Below, piece after piece: positions 10,379-20,006 of a stretch of DNA of 27,500 bases (the first letter of the stretch is position 1; each line of letters opens with the position of its first letter). Source of the stretch: Fragilariopsis cylindrus CCMP1102 (lineage: Eukaryota; Bacillariophyta; Bacillariophyceae; Bacillariales; Bacillariaceae); assembly GCA_900095095.1 (NCBI GenBank), contig FMBT01000652.1:1-27500 (forward strand), given 5' to 3'. Under the pieces are notes generated by a model. It did not search any database. It worked only from the letters and a program-made list of their open reading frames with translations, and was not told where the DNA came from. Both the position numbers and the translations under genes were made by a program.

Positions 10379-11107
10379 ATGGATACTACAAAAAATCAAA
10401 CTACTAAAAATAATAATAACAATGATGATTTAATGAATCGATTACGTTCCTTTCTGCCACAAATGCAATCGGCAAATCAAGAGTTATTACAAGAACAACA
10501 GGACGATGACGAGAATGATAACGAAAACAAATCAACAACTATAATGACGAATACGAATACAAAAACGAAAACTATGCAACTTGATGCTGATTTACATTTA
10601 GAGGATGACTCTGATAGTGATGTTGATGACGACAATGACGATGACGATGACAATGATAATAGCAATCCATTAATTCAAGAAGTAGTAACAGAAAAAAAAG
10701 GAAATGAAAAAGAAGAAGAAATAATAGAAATAATATCTGAAACAACGTCCGAGGAAGCAACAACAACAACAACAACAGCTGTTATTCCTACAATACAATT
10801 GCAATTTTCTTTAGGAGATATGACAGGGAATCCTTTAATGGAATTATTAGCAGATAATGACGATGATGATGATGATGATGATGATGACAAGGAGGAGAAT
10901 GACGATCACGATTACGACGCTACTAATAGAGATGAAAGAACAAAATTGGTGTCGAAGCTACTTGCTTCGACGAAAAAAACAATACAAACAGAAATCAAAC
11001 AACAACCACAACCACAACCGCAAGAATCATCATTGAAATCAATAATACCAGTAATAAATGCAACTACTACAAGTACAAAGAAGAAACAATTGATTACAGA
11101 GCTCTAA
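10379..11107 (+). CDS. Acidic low-complexity protein, possibly NOPCHAP1-like (DUF4598)
   Basis: Single-exon ORF of 242 aa that starts at the first ATG after a GAA-rich leader. After an Asn-rich start, residues about 18-35 read LMNRLRSFLPQMQSANQELL. Long Asp/Glu-rich tracts follow. Around residues 138-158 there is IPTIQLQFSLGDMTGNPLMELL, then an Asp run, then a C-terminal helix (TKLVSKLLASTKKT) and a Pro-Gln repeat. Two short hydrophobic blocks separated by acidic spacer, a LLPQ-x-x-x-AN-x-x-L block and an I-x-(L/M)-x-x-x-LG block, resemble the DUF4598/NOPCHAP1 family, which is linked to box C/D snoRNP assembly. I am recalling that pattern, not aligning it. Otherwise it is simply an acidic disordered protein of unknown function. 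Nuclear location would fit the acidity but is inference. Confidence 0.6.
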   Translation: MDTTKNQTTKNNNNNDDLMNRLRSFLPQMQSANQELLQEQQDDDENDNENKSTTIMTNTNTKTKTMQLDADLHLEDDSDSDVDDDNDDDDDNDNSNPLIQEVVTEKKGNEKEEEIIEIISETTSEEATTTTTTAVIPTIQLQFSLGDMTGNPLMELLADNDDDDDDDDDDKEENDDHDYDATNRDERTKLVSKLLASTKKTIQTEIKQQPQPQPQESSLKSIIPVINATTTSTKKKQLITEL

Positions 11108-11148
11108 TAATATAATAATAGAATGAATAATGAACTGATTCAATTTAT

Positions 11149-12969
11149 TTATTCACCTTTTTGCTTTCCTTTCAATAATACCCTTGAATTTGCTTTACTG
11201 TATTCAATACTTTCTAAAAATAATGATACACCTCGTTGTATAATAGATTTTCTCCATTCTATTGATTGTGGATAAAATGCATATTTTAAAAATGGTGATC
11301 GATAATCAAATAATAGTTCTTCATTGTCTCTATTATGATTGTTTCTTGCTTGATTTTGCGGGTTTTTGTTGTTGTTGAGATGCTTTTGATATAACATGTT
11401 ATCAAGAATCAATGCCCGTCCAACTAATACAGTAGGTAATGTACCAAATTCTTGTATCATAAATATACCTGATCTACTACAACTACCACTACTACTACTA
11501 GAACTATTGTTTAACGTTTTTCGACGATACGAATCAGCAATATATTCCATTAACATACCTTTTGTTAGATCATAACCTTTGAATGCATCTGCTGAATTAG
11601 ATTCTGATTCTGATTCTGATTTTGCTGAATTCAAATAATTTGTTGTTGTTGTTGTTGTTGTTACACTGTATGCAATACTAGAAAAATAATCTTTTGGTTC
11701 TAGTCTTAATACCTGTCGACGTTTCTCATATTCATCTTCCTCATCAACACGATGATAATCAATAGAATCTTTACCGAATGGACCTAATCCAGTATGTACA
11801 TCAATCCATATTACTGATTGTGAATTATTCAAAAGTTCTTTACGATCGTTGTTGTTGAACAAAAAATCTACTATATGTTGTATCGATTTTTGTTGTTCTT
11901 GTCCACCATAATTTAATCCACCTTGATCATGATATTGTCCAGCCACCATAGCACGCTTTATTGCAATCAACCCATATTTCCATATTGCTGGTATTGTTTT
12001 CCTATAATATCCAATTGTTGTATCATATAATGACAAACCTTCAGCAGAAGTAGAAGAATCATTATTATCGTCATTATCTTCAGGAACAAATAAATGACGA
12101 AAATCATCATATCCTGCTATATTCGGATCACGTCTGGATACAAAATCTTTAAATGATGTGTAGTGCTCATTATTATTTGTATCTCTATCTCTGTCATTGT
12201 CATCGTCGTTGTTATTGTCATTGTCATTGTCCTTATGTATGATAATATTGTTACGATTCAAATCAACATTATTTTCATTACATCGTCGATATTCTTTCAT
12301 CCCTACAGGATTTATTGCATGCATTAAGATAACAGTTGGACGACGTTCTATTCGTTGCTGAGCTTTGTTAGATGCTGTTAATAATTCTAATATTGCTAAT
12401 TGAATAGCACTCCCAGCATATCCTTCTACACCATGTACACCAGAGGAATGAATAATTGTACCTAATTCTTTTGTATTACCATATAAGATTGCTACATCTA
12501 TCGTTAGACCCCCAGTAACGGGAAACGATAAAAGTTCTACTGTATTATCGTCGTCGTCGTCGTCGTCGTCTTCGTCGTTCTTTTTGTTTTTATATAGATT
12601 GACAGCAATCCCAAATTTTGTTCGTGCTTCCATATATTCTGATGAAAATAATTTACATGGATCCTTGTATTCGTATTGATACTTGTACTCATAAAATTCA
12701 GTGGTGCTGTTATAGTAATCGGATTCGATTTCACCTGTACCTGTACTGTCATCGTCGTTGTTGTCATTAAATTCAATATTAACAATACTATTATCAATAT
12801 AATTATTTTCATTGTTTACCGGATATTGAAATTTTAAATTCAATCTTATGGATGGGTCGCCACCACCGCCATTGTTTGCACATATTACTGAGTCATAATA
12901 TCGTCCATAAAAACGATATATCAAAATTGCAACAACAACTAACGTTATCTGAAATAAAAATTTCATCAT
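11149..12969 (-). CDS. Membrane-anchored DUF2817 (M14-like) metallopeptidase
   Basis: A single ORF of 606 aa. I place the start at ATG 12969-12967; upstream codons in frame are open only with a TTG start. Residues about 3-22 (KFLFQITLVVVAILIYRFYG) form an N-terminal signal anchor or signal peptide, so the catalytic domain should be in the secretory pathway or outside the cell. The DUF2817 core is clear: SGVHGVEGYAGSA (H179, E182 in this numbering, a zinc H-x-x-E), INPVGMKEYRR then NNVDLNRN (about 236-240), DVHTGLGPFGKD (H392, third zinc ligand) and, near the C-terminus, QEFGT with the likely catalytic Glu. Asn/Asp-rich microsatellite inserts break up surface loops (about 75-85, 130-140, 245-265, 300-305). 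The family is related to M14 carboxypeptidases, but substrates are unknown. No intron or frameshift seen. Confidence 0.85.
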   Translation of the reverse strand: MMKFLFQITLVVVAILIYRFYGRYYDSVICANNGGGGDPSIRLNLKFQYPVNNENNYIDNSIVNIEFNDNNDDDSTGTGEIESDYYNSTTEFYEYKYQYEYKDPCKLFSSEYMEARTKFGIAVNLYKNKKNDEDDDDDDDDNTVELLSFPVTGGLTIDVAILYGNTKELGTIIHSSGVHGVEGYAGSAIQLAILELLTASNKAQQRIERRPTVILMHAINPVGMKEYRRCNENNVDLNRNNIIIHKDNDNDNNNDDDNDRDRDTNNNEHYTSFKDFVSRRDPNIAGYDDFRHLFVPEDNDDNNDSSTSAEGLSLYDTTIGYYRKTIPAIWKYGLIAIKRAMVAGQYHDQGGLNYGGQEQQKSIQHIVDFLFNNNDRKELLNNSQSVIWIDVHTGLGPFGKDSIDYHRVDEEDEYEKRRQVLRLEPKDYFSSIAYSVTTTTTTTNYLNSAKSESESESNSADAFKGYDLTKGMLMEYIADSYRRKTLNNSSSSSSGSCSRSGIFMIQEFGTLPTVLVGRALILDNMLYQKHLNNNKNPQNQARNNHNRDNEELLFDYRSPFLKYAFYPQSIEWRKSIIQRGVSLFLESIEYSKANSRVLLKGKQKGE

Positions 12970-13495
12970 CGTGCCATCGACATTAAACCTCAACGGCAAC
13001 GGAAGAGACGACAATCGGTGATGTTTGGCTTCATATGAACTAGAGGCAACTCAATGACACAGTGTAGCAGAAGAAGCAGGACGGCGTTTTGTATTCACTT
13101 TGTACTGTGTTGTCCAGTTTCCTTATCCTCTTTTGTGTTCGTGTTTTGTGTTTATTCTATATTGATTGTTTCGTACTGTACATATGTAGAAAAATGATTT
13201 TTGATCCTGACTTGGATCTTTTATTATATTGATGATTGATTTGATTGATTGATTCATTCGATTTCGACGATTGATTGATTCGATTGATTTGATTCATTCG
13301 ATTTATTCATCAATTAACGACTGAGTCAGTCTTATAATTTCAAATTTCCTCCCTCACACTAACACATCTCTGCATGCCGACGATCATAAAACACATCATG
13401 ATTCATGATCATGAAACAAAACACTAGAGCCATTGACCATGGTTATTGGGCCTTTATTTTGAAGTCACAATATACAAAAAAGCCACGCCGTTATC
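12970..13495. promoter_or_regulatory. Divergent intergenic region with GATTGATT repeats
   Basis: Contains the 5' ends of the DUF2817 gene (minus) and the plastid protein gene (plus). An exact GTACTGTAC is at 13173-13181. A degenerate GATT/GATTGATT repeat covers about 13228-13310, with CATTCGATTT blocks repeated inside it. The palindrome TTCATGATCATGAA lies near 13402-13415. No gene seen. Confidence 0.45.
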
Positions 13496-14416
13496 ATGAG
13501 AACAATAAGAAGTACGGGTCGCCGCCATAATCGCATTGATGATAGCAAGTCTACTGCTGGTAGTATTGTACGACATTTGTTATTGGAGTTGTTCTTTGTA
13601 GTAGCGTTACTACAAGTATCATCGATCATCACAGTACAATTGTGCGGTGCATTTGCTGCTACTTCTCGGAGAATGACTCATACAAGTATGGGAAGATAAT
13701 ATTCTGTTCAAGATGACGATGGCTTTGACAATAACAATGATTTGTTATTAGAAAAAGCACGTGCACTGCGAGCGGAAGCTTCTGTTATGGAAAATGATCT
13801 ACGAAGTAGCGCATCATCGTTAGATATTTCATCACCGCAGATGGCTGTACCAGTTGTCATTTCTAATACCCAACTAGAAGATTCAATATGGACATTATCA
13901 TATCGATTCTCTAGTCAACCGATTCCAAAAGATGATACCAGCAACAATAACAATCAAGAACAGCAACAAAAGAATATATTTTATTCTGGAAAAATCAATC
14001 TACGTTTGAAAGAGGATGGTTACTCAGAACAAGTAGTAATGAAAAATAACGAAGTAGAAACCTCCGATAGTGATGATATTGAAATAACAAAAATTTGGGG
14101 ATGGGATCGTGAAACAAGTAGTGAAGATGATCTAGATTACTTGTTATTTTCAATGGATGTGAAATTACCTGAATCTGATCCAACAACAAAATCAAATTCA
14201 AAGAAGAATCAAAATGAACGGTATTATTTTCAAGCAAGAATTGATACCGAACAAGAAAATAACAGAAGTGTGTTAGTATTAAAAGATGGTACAATAACTG
14301 TTAAAAGAGATCTTACAGAAAAAACAAATGGTCGGTGGGGATTATTTAATGTTGCTGGTATATTAACAGAATTTAGATATTGCGGTGAATTTGTTGCAAA
14401 ACCATCATCATCGTAA
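13496..14416 (+). CDS. Plastid-targeted conserved protein, in-frame TAA or short intron near 13690
   Basis: The N-terminus (ATG 13496) is basic, then has a hydrophobic core (LLLELFFVVALLQVSSI) ending in CGAFAATSRR. This is a signal peptide with an ASAFAP-like cleavage motif and basic transit peptide, the import signal of complex plastids. The frame then meets TAA at 13697-13699 and continues, open and in the same frame, to TAA 14414-14416. A 66-nt intron at 13686-13751 (GTATGG...GTTATTAG) would remove the stop, keep the frame and give 284 aa. However, it would cut into LLLEKARALRAEA, an amphipathic segment that looks genuine. A 27-nt gap (13686-13712) would spare it but is very short for an intron. 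The body has alternating Trp/Tyr/Phe strands: IWTLSYRFSSQPIP, KIWGWDRE, YYFQARIDT, DGTITVKRD, GRWGLFNVAGILTEFRYCGEF. It looks like a small beta-barrel protein of unknown function. Confidence 0.65.
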
Positions 14417-15098
14417 ATCATCATTATCAGCTTAAAAAGATATTCCTATCGTTATATTTCGTCCGTCGCGTAAAAAGCAATGTATAATGACGATACAACA
14501 ATAATACGCTACACGCTAGAAAAGTTCCGAGTCTTTCAATTAAAATCTCCAGTAATTAAATATACCAACAATTTCAGCAAATACAGCTTGAAGCTACTAG
14601 TGCTTTAAAGATAAATAAAAACTAGAAACTTACCACATAAAAATTGGAACAATTGTAGTAGACTTTTAAAACTTCTTTTATTTACAGAAGTATTCTGCAG
14701 CAACGCTCTTAGTGACAATTCAACTGTAATGTAATGAGAATGACGGATTATGTTCTAGCAACGGAAAGCAAGTTTCGAGGTTTGACCCAACCAAAGTCAT
14801 AGTGTTACCTTAACTTTTGTACGTAGCGTTGTGTACAGTAGCATTCGTGCGTGTGAGAAGCACGTCAGAAAAAAATATGTTCTTAGACAGAAAACAATTC
14901 AAATGGCCAACTGTAACTGTAAATTGAATGAAAATGATCCAGAACTATTGACGTTTGAAATTCATGAAACACTGACCAATCAGTGGCAAGATTTAGAATA
15001 CAAACTATTGTGATAAATAGGAGCTACCACACACACTGAGCGAAATAAAGTTATCTAGTTCTTCTTTTAGTAAGTTAGCGAGCAAATCCCGCCAAAAC
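14417..15098. other. Convergent intergenic region
   Basis: About 680 bp AT-rich DNA between the 3' ends of two plastid-protein genes. A 36-codon ATG frame at 14902-15013 (MANCNCKLNENDPELLTFEI...) is open and not repetitive, but is too short to call. GTACAGTA is at 14833-14840. Nothing else seen. Confidence 0.4.
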
Positions 15099-16422
15099 TT
15101 AACATTTGACTTCTCGGATCGTCTTTGTTATCAGTTCAGTACAGTGAGAAGGATCGACGTCTCGTTCGAATTGTACCGTATCTCCGTTCGTGTCGAATAC
15201 CAACATAGACATTGACCAACGATAGTCGGCTGCTGCAGTGGCGGTGGCGTCCTCGTCCTCATCATCACCACCACCAATAATCCCATAGCTTGACATGAAT
15301 GATAATTGTGGGTCGGAAAATATGCGTATTTTGTTCGATGTCAAAGGAGCAAGTAATCCGTTTCGTGTCAACCAACTGCATCCGATTTTTTTAAAATGAA
15401 ATACAGTAAAGATAAATGCTCGGTAAGATAATACGATAGATTTTATCTCACGTTTTATGGCACATAGAAACGCATACACACAAATAAGGTACCTCGCTTC
15501 ATTTCAGAACTTACGCTTTTGTTTCTGCAACAGAATCGGCTGTTACAAACACTACGTCTCCTTCATTGTCCGATGATGATGATGATGACGATGAACTTGA
15601 AATAGTACTACTACTACTAAGATATTGTATTGTTCTTCTTAAATCATTTGAATTAGTGCGTGGATCGACAAAGACAATTAAACATGATTTCAGATATGGT
15701 GGGACCCAAGGAACTAGTTTCGCTGCTCCAATAACGCCTAATGCATTTGATGTTGAAACATCGATCAATTCTTCAAAATGAATCCGTTGTGCTTCAACTT
15801 TTTTATTATTCATTGCTTCTTCTGCTAGTAGTAGTGCTTTTTGTTTTTCATTTTCTTTTTGTTCAATTGTTTTCTGTTTCTTCTTCTTTGGTATCCCAAT
15901 TTTGCTGCCAGCTTGAATATGAGGGATAAACTCTGAGTCCGAATAATTATCATATGAAGGGATTGCTCCCTTTGTTGTACGAAGTAATGTTTCAAAATCA
16001 TCACGACGACGTTTCATATCATCTTCATCGTCATTCTTATTTTTCTTCTCCTCCTCATTATTGCTTGTGGTTTTTGCTATTCCCTTATCGTCTGTGTTGA
16101 CCTTTCGATTATTAGGACTATCGTCGTTTACAGCCATTCCTTCTTTCTGCTTTTTGGCAAGTGCCATTTTTTTAGCCAATTCGGCCTGTTTATTTTTTGC
16201 CTTATTGAATCCTCCCATATAAAGTGGTGGTGACAAACGTATCGTTTTTGTCATCGTCGTCGTTGTTGTTTCTGCTGCTGTCTTTTCTATGATTCTTCGT
16301 CTTGTCGTGATGCTATTATTTTTGATGAGAAATGCATCAGCTGATTTTAGAAAGATTTCGACGATTGATGTCGCCACCATAAGCACCAACACCATCACCA
16401 TTCGATGAGCAAATCGAGTCAT
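15099..16422 (-). CDS. Plastid-targeted protein with possible thioredoxin-like C-terminal domain
   Basis: Exon 1 is 16422-15515 and exon 2 is 15375-15099 (394 aa). The intron (15514-15376) begins GTAAGT and ends GATGCAG; the join gives AETKA-WLTRNGLLAPL. The N-terminus is a signal peptide (MVMVLVLMVATSIVEIFL) ending SADAFL, an ASAFAP-like motif with the key Phe, followed by a Arg/Thr-rich transit peptide. A lysine/glutamate-rich helical region follows (about 75-200), with two coiled-coil-like stretches. The C-terminal half has strand-like segments CLIVFVDPRT, DVVFVTADS, RIFSDPQLSFMSSYGI and WSMSMLVFDTNGDTVQFERDV, interrupted by Ser and Asp runs. The order strand-helix-strand, then D-x-x-x-x-F-x-x-YG, then a late VFD-x-x-G strand recalls peroxiredoxin/thioredoxin-fold proteins. 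I see no CxxC motif, so redox activity is not supported. Function is unknown. Confidence 0.75.
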
Positions 16423-16953
16423 GATGTCAATTTGTGAACGCGATCTGAGATTATGTTGTGGGGATACATATATTCACGATTCTCGATGCTTATAATCGTG
16501 ACTGTATTATCTTTATGTCGATCAATTTCTTTGCCATCCCATTCTCCCAGAAGTAAGTTACGGTAGTGGTTGAATAAAGTTTGTGTTATGATCTTTTGTC
16601 GTGTCATGTATGTTTCTACGGGATTGATTGGGTCATGGACAAAAAGATATGATATCTTCTGTACAGTCCTACACTAGCTAGTACCTACACCTACTACTGT
16701 TCTGTGGTATCCACTGTTACAAAGCATAGAATTAGATACTAGTAGTATTATGTTAAGTGATGCAAGAATATGAGCAAATCATGGCGAATGACAGAATGCC
16801 AATGAAAAATGAAACGAATAATGAATTAATTGTCTTACAAGCTATACAATCAGTACTCTTATCCGAAGAACTAAAAGTATAAAGAATGTTACCATAAACA
16901 GTACTGATATTAATCCTGGCAGGCCATATATCGTACCTATCTGCTGTTGAATA
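16423..16953. promoter_or_regulatory. Divergent intergenic region
   Basis: Holds the 5' ends of the plastid protein (minus) and GH99 (plus) genes. A short inverted repeat AAGATAT-g-ATATCTT is at 16644-16658, followed by GTACAGTC. Small ORFs here overlap the real gene starts and are not convincing. Confidence 0.4.
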
Positions 16954-18926
16954 ATGATGGGTTGTCACCACGGTCATCAACAACGATGGCTCTGTTTGAT
17001 GATGTTGTTGTTCTTCCTATTCCTTCAAATAATACTTGCAGATGGGAAACAAGAAGCAGGATTCTTGCAAAAAAAACAAGAACAAGATTCAACGACGGCG
17101 ACGACATCGCCTACTATATCTTCGGTATCACTAATCACTTCCACTTCACCAACTGCGGCATCATCACAATTATTATTGTCAAAACAAACTTTATCAGCCT
17201 CATCGAAATCATCACAATTATCAAAATTAGATGCTCTTCGAAATTTTGATCAACCATATTCACCAACGACATTATCGCCGGTATCGACAACAACAACCCC
17301 AGTGACAGTAACTTCTTCACCGACGACGACGACGACGACGACAACGACGCCAATGATAACTTCCTCACCAACTTTTACACCAATATCGTCGTCTGCGGCG
17401 ACGGCGGCGGCGGTGTCGGCATTAACAATGTCAAGGCTTGACGCTCTTCGACAAGATTTTGTACCTGGATCTTCTTCGATTAATGAAGCAATAGAACCAG
17501 AAACAGTTTCATCGTCATCGTCATCGTTATCAGAGACTGTTTCAACTGCTTCTTTAACAGCAACAGCAGCAGCATCAACTGCAGCATCAACTGCAGCATC
17601 AGCATCAACAACAACAACAACAATTAACAATAATAAGATAAATATAACTGTCGGTGCGTATTATTATCCATGGCATAATGATGATTTTCATAATGATCAG
17701 GGATATTTACGAGCAAAACTATATCCTCAGCAGGGTCCAGAACTTGGTGAATATGACGATACTGAAAAGTATACAATACAACAACACATTAAATTTTCCG
17801 ATTTAGGTAATATTAATCTTTGGGTAACATCCTGGTGGGGACCAGAACGTATTGAGGATATAACAACACAAGATACAATAATGAACCTTGTTGAAAAAGA
17901 AAATCATTCATTAAAAATTGCCTTATTATATGAAACAACAAACCGATTAACAATAGACGGTGAATGGGCATTAAATGCAGACCGAGTCCAATCGGATATA
18001 GAGTATATACAGAAGGAATACTTTGATCAATATACTAATTCATATTACATGATTAATGGTAAACCTGTTGTATTTATTTATCTTGCAAGAAAATTAGAAA
18101 GATTTGGTGACTATACAAAGAATGAAAGTTTACTACAAAGAACGGTAGCATTGATGAGAGAAACAGCTACACAAGATATATACGTTGTTGGTGATCATGG
18201 ATTTGATCCATATCCGGATGATCGTATGAGTGATAAGGCTGGTCTATTCAATTCCTCCCTACTGGCATTGGATGCTATCTCAAATTGTACGTACTACGCA
18301 CTACTATATTATAATGACTTCTATGAATTTATCTTGCTGGCGTGTAAATAAAAATAAAATGCAATTTTATATTTCTAATAATCTCATCCCGCTGTCTATC
18401 TCATCTCTTACATTTTTACTTTTGTTCTATTCATATTCAGATGATATTTATGGTTCCGTCGTCGGATCAAGTGGTAACATGTACCCAGGGAAAGAACGAC
18501 TGGATTCGTACTACTTCGAACATCAAAGAACATGGAAGGCGGTGGCAGCAGAATTCGGTTGTGCATACATTCCATCAGTCAAGCCAGGATATAATGATAA
18601 AGGAGTAAGGCTTGATGCAATGAAAACGCCATTGTCACGACGACTTACACCGGATAGTCCAGAGGGTAGTTTCTTTGATGCATCCTTAGAACGAGCAATG
18701 CAATTAATTGATGCAAATGCTGATAATCTATTAATGGTAACAAGCTTAATGAGTGGCACGAAGATACTCAAATAGAACCAGTTGGATTAGAAGTAGAAAC
18801 GACTGAACCATACGATTAACAACTGGATTGGCATATGTTGGGTATGGTACATTGTACCTTGATATTCTAAAAATGCAACAACACAATATAATTCATTTTC
18901 TGAATATAGTATTGAATATAATGTAA
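16954..18926 (+). CDS. Secreted GH99-type glycosidase (endo-alpha-mannosidase-like), two frameshifts
   Basis: Exon 1 is 16954-18286; the intron (18287-18440) begins GTACGT and ends ATTCAG; exon 2 starts at 18441. The join gives LDAISN-YDIYGSV. A signal peptide (LCLMMLLFFLFLQIILA) is followed by about 200 residues of Ser/Thr-rich linker. The catalytic domain then begins: ITVGAYYYPWHNDDF, LWVTSWWGPER, GKPVVFIYLAR, VVGDHGFDPYPDD. In the assembled frame the protein stops at 18775 after MVTSLMSGTKILK. With one extra base at the TT of 18746-18747 the frame reads SFNEWHEDTQIEPV, the GH99 catalytic motif with its paired glutamates. With a second at the TT of 18816-18817 it continues to a Tyr/Leu-rich C-terminus (LAYVGYGTLYLDIL) and a TAA at 18924-18926. 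Known GH99 enzymes act on mannose-linked glycans; the substrate here is unknown. Either assembly errors or gene decay explain the breaks. Confidence 0.8.
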
Positions 18927-18982
18927 TAATAATGTTTGAATAGAAGTACGTAATAAAAACTTTTTGGTAGATTGATAATTTT

Positions 18983-20006
18983 TTATATTACTGTTTTCAT
19001 TACCTTAGCAACTATATCAAAATCATCACTGAATGACCACCGTGTTTGTCCATCATATGTCACCATCGATCTTCCACACCGTTCTTCGCCGGTTCGGTCA
19101 CAACTGCCTTGGGTTTGATTTTAGTTTTGGTTTTAGTGGATACTATAATGTTTTCTTCTTCTCCTTTCTTCTCGTCCGATGTACCACCGTTACTGTTACT
19201 GTTAGTGTCACTGTTACTGTGATTATTATTGCTGTTGTTGTTATTGACGTCTTCTTCTACTAAAGTAGTACCTACTATCTCGATACAATAAGAGTACATA
19301 GGACCATCCAATATCATCGTGTGATATTCTCCATTCTCACCACCAAGATCTAATACTTCCCTTCTAGGATCTTTGGGTCCCCAATTTATCATTTCCTTTT
19401 CATCATACAGAGGATTTTCTGACATTATTTTCATTTCCTTATATGAATCGACATCTAATTTTCTTCCACACCATGATTCACCAAACCATGGTGATTTTAC
19501 ACATGAAAAACGACGACGAATTTTTCATCCAATAATGAATTCAAACACGAATCTCGATCAGCCTTCCACAGTGGTAAAGAAGTACGAATGCCATCTCCCG
19601 CCATTTCAGCACATTCTTCCATCCAATTGTTTTGATAACTTCCAACTAAATCCATGTCACCCGTACAGACAACCTGTAAACCATATTCGTCACGTAATTG
19701 TTTAAATGCATTCACATACCCATCACGATATTTTATTTCTGTAGGTAAGATCATTATACGAAGTGTTAAACCAAGTGATTTTGATTGTTGGCGCATTATA
19801 CGTAATGGATGCGCCTCAAAATCTTGTTTATTTTCTGGTTGGAATACAACTAAGTCTGTTACGTATAAGGATGGATCACGCCATGCTGCAAGTAATGCAA
19901 GATTACAATCCTTTCCACCCGTCCAGGAAATACAACATTTTTCGACTTGGGTCGTCGTCGAATCACCAATCGTTTGTACCTCATAATTACTGACGGTATT
20001 CGTCAT
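18983..20006 (-). CDS. DPH6: Diphthine--ammonia ligase (DPH6), two frameshifts
   Basis: DPH6 makes the last step of diphthamide on elongation factor 2, using ATP and ammonium in the cytosol. The start is ATG 20006-20004 (MTNTVSNYEV). The PP-loop SWTGGKDCNLAL is near residue 30, followed by VVFQPE, EAHPLRIMRQQSKSLG, QVVCTGDMDLVGSYQNNWME and IRTSLPLW. The frame then breaks at the T5 run (plus coordinates 19506-19510) and would stop at 19497. One extra T gives FSCVKSPWFGESWCGRKL and continues through DLGGENGEYHTMILDGP, a family hallmark. A second break at the GG of 19064-19063 replaces a short end (EDRW, stop 19060) with TYDGQTRWSFSDDFDIVAK, stopping at 18985-18983. An Asn/Ser-rich insert lies between. 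The restored length of about 340 aa fits the single-domain DPH6. No intron signal is seen at the first break. It converges on GH99, 56 bp away. Confidence 0.82.

Noticed and set aside
14902-15013. 36-codon ORF (MANCNCKL...)
   Set aside because: Non-repetitive but too short, no homology recognised, and between two gene 3' ends.
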